Below are positions 58,520 to 64,000 of a stretch of 64,000 nucleotides of DNA, piece by piece; position 1 is the first letter of the stretch, and each line of letters begins with the position of its first letter. The position numbers and the translations under genes are program-made. Below the pieces are notes generated by a model. The model saw only the letters and a program-made list of their open reading frames with translations. It did not search any database and was not told where the DNA came from. Location: assembly GCF_025643335.1 (NCBI RefSeq), contig NZ_CP092489.1, positions 3,916,501 to 3,980,500 on the forward strand, given 5' to 3'. The DNA comes from Endozoicomonas sp. Mp262 (GTDB lineage: Bacteria; Pseudomonadota; Gammaproteobacteria; Pseudomonadales; Endozoicomonadaceae).

Positions 58520-59557
58520 ATGAAAGGTCTGCTGACTTTAACCCCACTTAACAGACGTCGCTGGCATAATTTTAAAAGCAACCGACGAGGCTATTATTCA
58601 CTATGGATTTTTTCCTTTCTTTTTATCCTGACCCTCTGTGCAGAACTGATTGCCAATGATAAGCCGCTACTGGTCTATTTTGACGGTGGTTTTTATACCC
58701 CGGTGCTCAAGATTTACCCTGAAACCACCTTTGGCGGGGATTTTGAACTGGAGACAGACTATCGACAGGAATACGCAAAGGAACTCATTGCAGAACAGGG
58801 CTGGATGCTATGGCCCCCCATTCGCTACAGCTACGACACCATCAACTACGCAAGAATGGCACCTGCCCCACCCTCAACAGATAACTGGCTAGGTACTGAT
58901 GACCAGGGGCGGGATGTGATGGCCCGGGTTATCTATGGTTTTCGGGTATCTGTATTATTTGGGTTAATTCTGACATTGGTCAGCAGTGTCATTGGCATCT
59001 TTGCCGGGGCCATCCAGGGCTTCTATGGCGGCAAGACTGACCTGATCGGCCAACGGTTTATAGAAATCTGGTCAGGTATGCCCAGTCTTTATTTATTAAT
59101 CATTCTTTCCAGCTTTATTGAACCCGGTTTCTGGTGGTTACTGGGCATTATGCTGCTGTTTCAATGGATGACCCTGGTGGATGTTGTCCGGGCTGAATTC
59201 TTGCGGGGCAGAAACCTGGAATATGTTCGTGCCGCCCAGGCTCTGGGGATGGACAATTTCCGGCTGATGTTCCGGCATATTTTGCCCAACGCCATGGTGG
59301 CCACCGTCACCTTTATGCCTTTTATCCTTACCGGAGCCATTACCACATTGACCTCCCTGGATTTTCTGGGATTTGGTCTCCCGGCTGGTTCTCCCTCCCT
59401 GGGTGAATTGATAGCCCAGGGAAAAAATAATCTTCAGGCACCCTGGCTGGGAATCACCGCATTTCTGGTTATGTCCATCATGCTTACCCTGCTGGTTTTT
59501 ATTGGCGAAGCAACCCGCGATGCCCTGGATCCCAGAAAATACTATCAAATTAACTAA
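58520..59557 (+). CDS. yejE: Peptide ABC transporter permease YejE
   Basis: A 345-residue DppC-type permease: LTPLNRRRWHNFKSNRRGYYSLWIFSFLFILTLCAELIANDKPLL, a periplasmic segment LGTDDQGRDVMARVIYGFRVS, and the EAA loop EYVRAAQALGMDNFRLMFRHILPNAM. Pairs with YejB to form the membrane channel. Confidence 0.95.
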   Translation: MKGLLTLTPLNRRRWHNFKSNRRGYYSLWIFSFLFILTLCAELIANDKPLLVYFDGGFYTPVLKIYPETTFGGDFELETDYRQEYAKELIAEQGWMLWPPIRYSYDTINYARMAPAPPSTDNWLGTDDQGRDVMARVIYGFRVSVLFGLILTLVSSVIGIFAGAIQGFYGGKTDLIGQRFIEIWSGMPSLYLLIILSSFIEPGFWWLLGIMLLFQWMTLVDVVRAEFLRGRNLEYVRAAQALGMDNFRLMFRHILPNAMVATVTFMPFILTGAITTLTSLDFLGFGLPAGSPSLGELIAQGKNNLQAPWLGITAFLVMSIMLTLLVFIGEATRDALDPRKYYQIN

Positions 59558-59570
59558 AAACGCATATGCT

Positions 59571-61157
59571 ATGGATAACCCATTACTCACCATTGAAGAC
59601 CTGCATGTCAGCTTCCATCAGGATCACTCCATTGTCCGGGCCGTCCGGGGCATTAACCTATCCCTGCAGGCAGGAAAAACCCTGGGACTGGTGGGTGAAT
59701 CCGGTTCCGGAAAATCCATAACGGCGTTAACCACCCTGAAACTGCTGCCAGAAAATGCCCGGATTAACGGCCGTATTCACTTTGATGGCCAGGAACTACT
59801 GGGATTATCAACGGAGGGTATAAGACAAATCAGGGGACATCAAATCAGTATGGTATTCCAGGAACCCATGTCCTCACTTAACCCCCTCCATACCATTGAA
59901 AAACAGATCAATGAAGTTGTTATGCTTCACTTGGGACTGCCCGCTGCCCAGGCCACCAGCAGAACCCTGGAGCTGCTGGAACTGGTTGGTATAAAAAATG
60001 CCCGATCACGCCTGAGGTCATATCCCCATGAACTGTCTGGAGGCCAGAGACAACGGGTTATGATTGCCATGGCCCTTGCCTGTGAGCCAAGGCTGTTAAT
60101 TGCTGATGAGCCTACCACTGCCCTGGATGTCACCGTTCAGCGGGAAATCCTGAAGCTACTGAAAAACCTGCAAAATAAATTAGGAATGGCCATACTCTTT
60201 ATCAGCCATGACCTTAATCTGATCAAACATGTCTCAGATGACATCTGTGTCATGAAAGACGGGTTTCTGGTAGAACAGGGTTCAACGCAAGCCCTCTTTT
60301 CAAACCCCCGGCATCCCTATACAAGACAATTATTGAATGCTGAGCCGTCCGGTCAACCTGCCCCACTGCCAGAGTCCCCTGCTAACCTGCTGGACTGCCA
60401 AAACATCCGGGTCTGGTTTCCCATAAAACGGGGCTTTTTCAAACGGACAGTGGACCATATCAAGGCCGTGACAGACCTCAGTATCTCAGTTAGACAAGGG
60501 GAAACCCTGGGCATCGTTGGCGAATCAGGATCGGGCAAAACAACCCTCGGGCTAGCTATTTTGAAGCTGATAAAGTCTGAAGGACGGATCTGCTTTCTGG
60601 GGAATACCCTGAATACCCTCAGTCAAAAATACTATCGCCCCTATAGAAAAGCCATGCAAATTGTCTTTCAGGATCCCTATGGTAGCCTCAGCCCACGAAT
60701 GACTATAACTGACATTATTGGGGAAGGACTTGATATCCATAAATTAGCCGATGGCTTAGACAGAGAGGCCGCTATAACAGAGGCATTAAACGACGTGGGT
60801 ATTGATCCAGCCAGCAAAAACCGTTACCCCCATGAGTTTTCAGGAGGACAACGGCAGCGGATTGCCATTGCCCGGGCCATTGTTCTTAAGCCCAAACTGA
60901 TTATCCTCGATGAACCCACCTCGGCACTTGACCGAACCGTTCAATCCCAAGTTATTGAACTGTTGAGAACGCTTCAAAAGAAATACGCCCTGACCTATCT
61001 CTTTATCAGTCATGACTTGGCCGTGGTTAAAGCCATGAGCCATAGAATACTGGTGATGAAGTCCGGAAGGGTTGTTGAGGAAGGAGAAACTGATTCGATT
61101 TTTACATCACCCAAAAACGAATATACAAAAGAACTGATAAAAGCCGCATTTACCTGA
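59571..61157 (+). CDS. yejF: Peptide ABC transporter ATPase YejF (two ABC domains)
   Basis: A 528-residue protein from ATG 59571 (MDNPLLTIEDLHVSFH). Two complete ABC domains: Walker A GESGSGKS and GESGSGKT, signatures LSGGQRQRV and FSGGQRQRI, and Walker B LLIADEPTT and LIILDEPTS. It energises YejBE. The frame is open 23 codons further upstream, overlapping yejE, but those codons do not look like the family N-terminus. Confidence 0.95.
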   Translation: MDNPLLTIEDLHVSFHQDHSIVRAVRGINLSLQAGKTLGLVGESGSGKSITALTTLKLLPENARINGRIHFDGQELLGLSTEGIRQIRGHQISMVFQEPMSSLNPLHTIEKQINEVVMLHLGLPAAQATSRTLELLELVGIKNARSRLRSYPHELSGGQRQRVMIAMALACEPRLLIADEPTTALDVTVQREILKLLKNLQNKLGMAILFISHDLNLIKHVSDDICVMKDGFLVEQGSTQALFSNPRHPYTRQLLNAEPSGQPAPLPESPANLLDCQNIRVWFPIKRGFFKRTVDHIKAVTDLSISVRQGETLGIVGESGSGKTTLGLAILKLIKSEGRICFLGNTLNTLSQKYYRPYRKAMQIVFQDPYGSLSPRMTITDIIGEGLDIHKLADGLDREAAITEALNDVGIDPASKNRYPHEFSGGQRQRIAIARAIVLKPKLIILDEPTSALDRTVQSQVIELLRTLQKKYALTYLFISHDLAVVKAMSHRILVMKSGRVVEEGETDSIFTSPKNEYTKELIKAAFT

Positions 61158-61162
61158 ATTGC

Positions 61163-61275
61163 ACCCGATTGGAAAACCGTCATTTGATAAACCCGGGCAA
61201 AACACGCTTTAGAAGCAGCTGCGATGACTGGGCATAGCACAAAAATCCGGTTTTCAGACTGGTTATGGTTTAGCA
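61163..61275 (+). repeat. Dispersed intergenic repeat, copy B
   Basis: Begins GCACCCGATTGGAAAACCG and ends AATCCGGTTTTCAGACTGG..TGGTTTA, with imperfect terminal inversion. It matches copy A (47283-47412, opposite strand) over its length and copy C over its first half. Followed by a 10-base inverted repeat ATTCCCAGCG (61283-61292) / CGCTGGGAAT (61321-61330). Confidence 0.7.
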
Positions 61276-61436
61276 CGAATACATTCCCAGCGGGGAGAGA
61301 TTGTTGCGACATCCTCGGGACGCTGGGAATGAGGCATTTATCTTGTACAGATATTAATGCTTGGGGTACATAGGAAGAATAATCATCTTCCTCCTGAACA
61401 ACACCGGGGAGCCAACAGAAAGGCGATTGCTATTTA

Positions 61437-61730
61437 TCAGAACCGTCTCTGCTGATGGTTATTATAATTGGGACGAGCAGGCTTCTCACGGGCCAGGTTT
61501 ACCCGTAGTGGTCGACCGGCAATATCTTTACCATTCATATCCAGTGCTGCGCTGGCCTCGGAACCCGTGGCAAAGGTAACAAAGGCAAATCCCCTGGATC
61601 GGCCCGTTTCCCGGTCTCTCATCAATTTAATGTCATCAACGGAGCCATACCCGGAAAAGGCGTTTTCCAGATCATGCTCATCCGCACTATAAGCCAGGTT
61701 ACCGACATATAATGTCTTATTTTCTTCCAT
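61437..61730 (-). CDS. Small RNA-recognition-motif protein
   Basis: A 97-residue protein that is one RRM: RNP2 TLYVGNLAY, RNP1 RGFAFVTF, and GRPLRVNLAREKP, with an Asn/Gln/Arg-rich C-terminal tail. Bacterial RRM proteins bind single-stranded RNA, often in cold response. Convergent gene yejF ends ~280 bases away. Confidence 0.94.
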   Translation of the reverse strand: MEENKTLYVGNLAYSADEHDLENAFSGYGSVDDIKLMRDRETGRSRGFAFVTFATGSEASAALDMNGKDIAGRPLRVNLAREKPARPNYNNHQQRRF

Positions 61731-61972
61731 CGAAAGAGAACTCTGATTAGACAGTTTTATTAGTAGCTATGCCTTTGCATAAATTCCCCTGACTGGACAA
61801 ACAACCCATAGTTATCACAGTTATTTACGTTGACATCAGCTTTATAAACTGATTACCCAGCCAAGTTCACACACAGCCTCGCATAAAAGCACAATTTTGT
61901 CCATCAGTGACTCATGAAAATTACAAAGTCTGGCAGAGAACCTGCCAGACCCAGGATGCATCACTCTATCTT

Positions 61973-63358
61973 TTACCGCCCATAGACAGCAGAGTAGGTG
62001 ATTTTTTTCTTACTATTGGCAGGCACTGAGACTTGAATGGTTGAGGTATCCCGCAGCTTGCCACCCTGTACATCAGACAGTTTCAAAAGACTTCTGTCCC
62101 GGTCTGAAAGCCGGAATGTAATCATGTCATTACCACCATTGTGAATGGTAGCTTGCCATCGAATATGAAGCTCATCCCCCTTTTGCTGGCTATCGATTTT
62201 ATTCCGTTCAACCCTTACTGCCAGCGCTTCCCCCATGGTCAGTTTAGCCCAGTCACCCTTGATGGTTTCTGGTAGCCATGCACCACCGGTTTGCAGGGCA
62301 AATCCCTCCTTGTCTTTTTCATACATTTCCACTCGTCCTGAGGCCAGGTCAGCCTCAGCCTTGAAAGCCAATACCAACCTGGGACGCTCCATTGAGGGAG
62401 CCCTGCCCCCGTATGACCGACCGTAAATATCCAGCATATAAAATTTTTCAAAATCTATATCCTGCTTATAATGCGTCAATTGCAAGCTTGAATGACGCTT
62501 TAAACGTACAGGCTCAGGCAATTTGGTAACCAGTATCTCCCCCACTCTTTGCTCTGATGACTCTTCGGCCTGTGCTGGTGCGGCAGCATCAAGCATCATA
62601 TGCTTTCTGGAGTGGGAGGCCATTGTTGTATTCATATCTCCAGCCACCAGCCTGACTGTTGATTTTTTATAATCTACGTTGGAGTCATTCATCAAAATAA
62701 TATGGCGCTCAAGCCTCGCCATTCCCCCAGCCTCCCGGGTTAACCGATACTGACTGGAATACCTTAAGGAAGGGGTCAGATAAGACATTTGCAACGAGCC
62801 TTTAGTCGCCTGCTTGCCAAAGTCTGCAGTGAGCCGGGCAATATAATCCTTTTCTGTAAACACCGGTTCTTTTGAAGCCAGCCTTATACCCTGGCTATCA
62901 TTCCAATCCACCACATATTGACGGCCATTATGTCCCTGAACCAGGGCAACCCCATTATCATAAACCAGCAACTCGCCCTGGACTGGCACATTCAGCCCTC
63001 CACCCACTAACTCAACGGCTTTCCCTACCAGCTTGCTATAAAGGCTATCCCGATCCAGCCCCCCTCGCCGCCACCAAATCTTTTCAGGGAAAACTGGCTG
63101 ATGATCATCGCTATACTCCAGTTCCAGGCTATCTTCACGCCAGTTCGAACCAATACCTTCCAGTGTCAAAATACCATCGGCATTAGGCTTTGCATTAAAG
63201 ACCTGACGCACCAGTGCCTTATCGGTATAAAGGGTAATATCACTGCGAACCGCTTTATCTAACTCCAGCACCCCTGGTTCCACAGGAGCACTCGCAGTGG
63301 CATTTAAACTCACTGTAGAAAGAAAAACCGCTCCAAAAAGCCATGATCTGCTTATCAT
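61973..63358 (-). CDS. Exported DUF4139-type protein
   Basis: A 461-residue protein with a signal peptide (SRSWLFGAVFLSTVSLNATASA). Contains the DUF4139-like region (YLTPSLRYSSQYRLTREAGGMARLERHIILMNDSNVDYKKSTVRLVAGD) and C-terminal immunoglobulin-like strands ending VSVPANSKKKITYSAVYG. These proteins are beta-rich and function is unknown. It precedes a divergent Pro/Gln-rich gene. Confidence 0.82.
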   Translation of the reverse strand: MISRSWLFGAVFLSTVSLNATASAPVEPGVLELDKAVRSDITLYTDKALVRQVFNAKPNADGILTLEGIGSNWREDSLELEYSDDHQPVFPEKIWWRRGGLDRDSLYSKLVGKAVELVGGGLNVPVQGELLVYDNGVALVQGHNGRQYVVDWNDSQGIRLASKEPVFTEKDYIARLTADFGKQATKGSLQMSYLTPSLRYSSQYRLTREAGGMARLERHIILMNDSNVDYKKSTVRLVAGDMNTTMASHSRKHMMLDAAAPAQAEESSEQRVGEILVTKLPEPVRLKRHSSLQLTHYKQDIDFEKFYMLDIYGRSYGGRAPSMERPRLVLAFKAEADLASGRVEMYEKDKEGFALQTGGAWLPETIKGDWAKLTMGEALAVRVERNKIDSQQKGDELHIRWQATIHNGGNDMITFRLSDRDRSLLKLSDVQGGKLRDTSTIQVSVPANSKKKITYSAVYGR

Positions 63359-63441
63359 TAATCTGTTCTCCTGACTGATTCCAACAATTTACCAGCCCTA
63401 TGTTAGCTATAATAAATTAATAACCGACAGGGAAGGTTTCA

Positions 63442-64000
63442 ATGAACTCAGGCGCCGGGGGCGCAGGATCTACACCTGGTGGAACCCCAAACTATCCACA
63501 AAACTCAGGCACCCCAGCCACTAAGGGTTCGCCGGATTCATCCCAAGTACCTGCCACTCCCGTTACTGCCCATAAAAATATTCCTGTTGCAGACAAAAAA
63601 TTCCAGGATACACCGCCACTGAATCAACGCTCTACAGAAACGAGTCCCCCCAGATCCCAACTCAATCCCCAGCCTCAACTTCAGCACCTGGATCGGCAGG
63701 CAGAGCAGACCCAACATCAGCTGAATAGAGCCAGTAGCCTGATTAACTACAGGATGGGTCAGCAGAACCTGATCAACAACTTTGGCAATATTAATTTCAC
63801 GCCCCAAACACCACAAAACCTGGGTTTTTCTATCGGCTATACAGGACAACCACAACCTGCTGATTTATCACAGGGGCTGGCCCAACAGCTTAGCATTTAC
63901 CCCCAATCCTTTGGAATTCCAGCCCTTCCCATCATTCAACAGCAACTTTGGTTTGCCTGCAGTCAAATGCTGGATCAGCTGAATAAAATCAACCAGCTAC
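63442..64000 (+). CDS. Proline/glutamine-rich protein (cut by window edge)
   Basis: An open frame of 186 codons from ATG 63442 (GGAAGG ten bases upstream) to the edge of the window without a stop. It begins MNSGAGGAGSTPGGTPNYPQ, is rich in Pro, Gln, Ser and Asn, has no signal peptide, and later contains QHQLNRASSLINYRMGQQNLINNFG. Unknown family; disorder-rich N-termini occur in cytosolic scaffold and in secreted effector proteins. Confidence 0.6.
   Translation, partial: MNSGAGGAGSTPGGTPNYPQNSGTPATKGSPDSSQVPATPVTAHKNIPVADKKFQDTPPLNQRSTETSPPRSQLNPQPQLQHLDRQAEQTQHQLNRASSLINYRMGQQNLINNFGNINFTPQTPQNLGFSIGYTGQPQPADLSQGLAQQLSIYPQSFGIPALPIIQQQLWFACSQMLDQLNKINQL

Overview
The window is the right-hand ~36 kb of an integrated temperate siphovirus-type prophage, followed by ~28 kb of ordinary chromosome of a gammaproteobacterium. 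The host genes (greB, xthA, tatD, fieF, sohB, nudC-dnaQ-rnhA, gloB, mltD, the yej peptide transporter) point to a marine gammaproteobacterium. An Oceanospirillales/Endozoicomonas-like host is a guess from gene content, not a proven assignment.

Prophage, bases 1 to about 35,950. Late genes run on the minus strand, in order from high to low coordinate: HNH nuclease and P27-type small terminase, large terminase, HK97-type portal, prohead protease and capsid, head-tail connector, closure and tail-completion proteins, tail tube, lambda-type G/GT chaperones with a -1 slippery site, tape measure, two paralogous minor tail proteins, and an alanine-rich coiled-coil fibre. Then comes the centrepiece of the window, a complete diversity-generating retroelement (DGR) at about 4284-7289. 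It consists of a C-type-lectin/FGE-fold variable tail protein, an Avd accessory protein, a template repeat (TR) and a reverse transcriptase. TR and VR differ almost only at template adenines, and a hairpin with a GAGA loop lies just after the VR. Beyond the DGR are small tail genes, a DUF1833-like protein, an NlpC/P60 peptidase and a J-like tip protein that runs off the left edge. The likely role of the DGR is to retarget adsorption by rewriting eight or nine codons at the end of the tail protein.

The lysis-like, methyltransferase, late-regulator, recombination (PD-(D/E)XK nuclease, SSB, Ref-like, NinB) and replication genes (20-28.8 kb) are also on the minus strand, many with overlapping start/stop codons and several tiny membrane ORFs. 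The immunity region (about 28.9-30.6 kb) has a Cro-like gene, a CI-like repressor lacking both S24 catalytic residues, and palindromic operators at two separate promoters. Rightward early genes (30.9-34.2 kb) include a recent tandem gene duplication, an ERF recombinase and a DUF1351-like protein. They are followed by an excisionase-like gene and a tyrosine integrase. The right attachment site must lie just after the integrase; the left one is outside the window.

Host segment, about 36-64 kb: housekeeping and transport genes, a lipoprotein metzincin-type protease, two YejA-like binding proteins ahead of yejBEF, and several non-coding repeat elements. These repeats are a 261-bp TA-flanked MITE next to gloB, a ~115-130 bp dispersed repeat in two or three copies, and a hairpin with 36-base arms next to fieF. 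A proline/glutamine-rich ORF is cut by the right edge. No tRNA, rRNA or CRISPR array was recognised.
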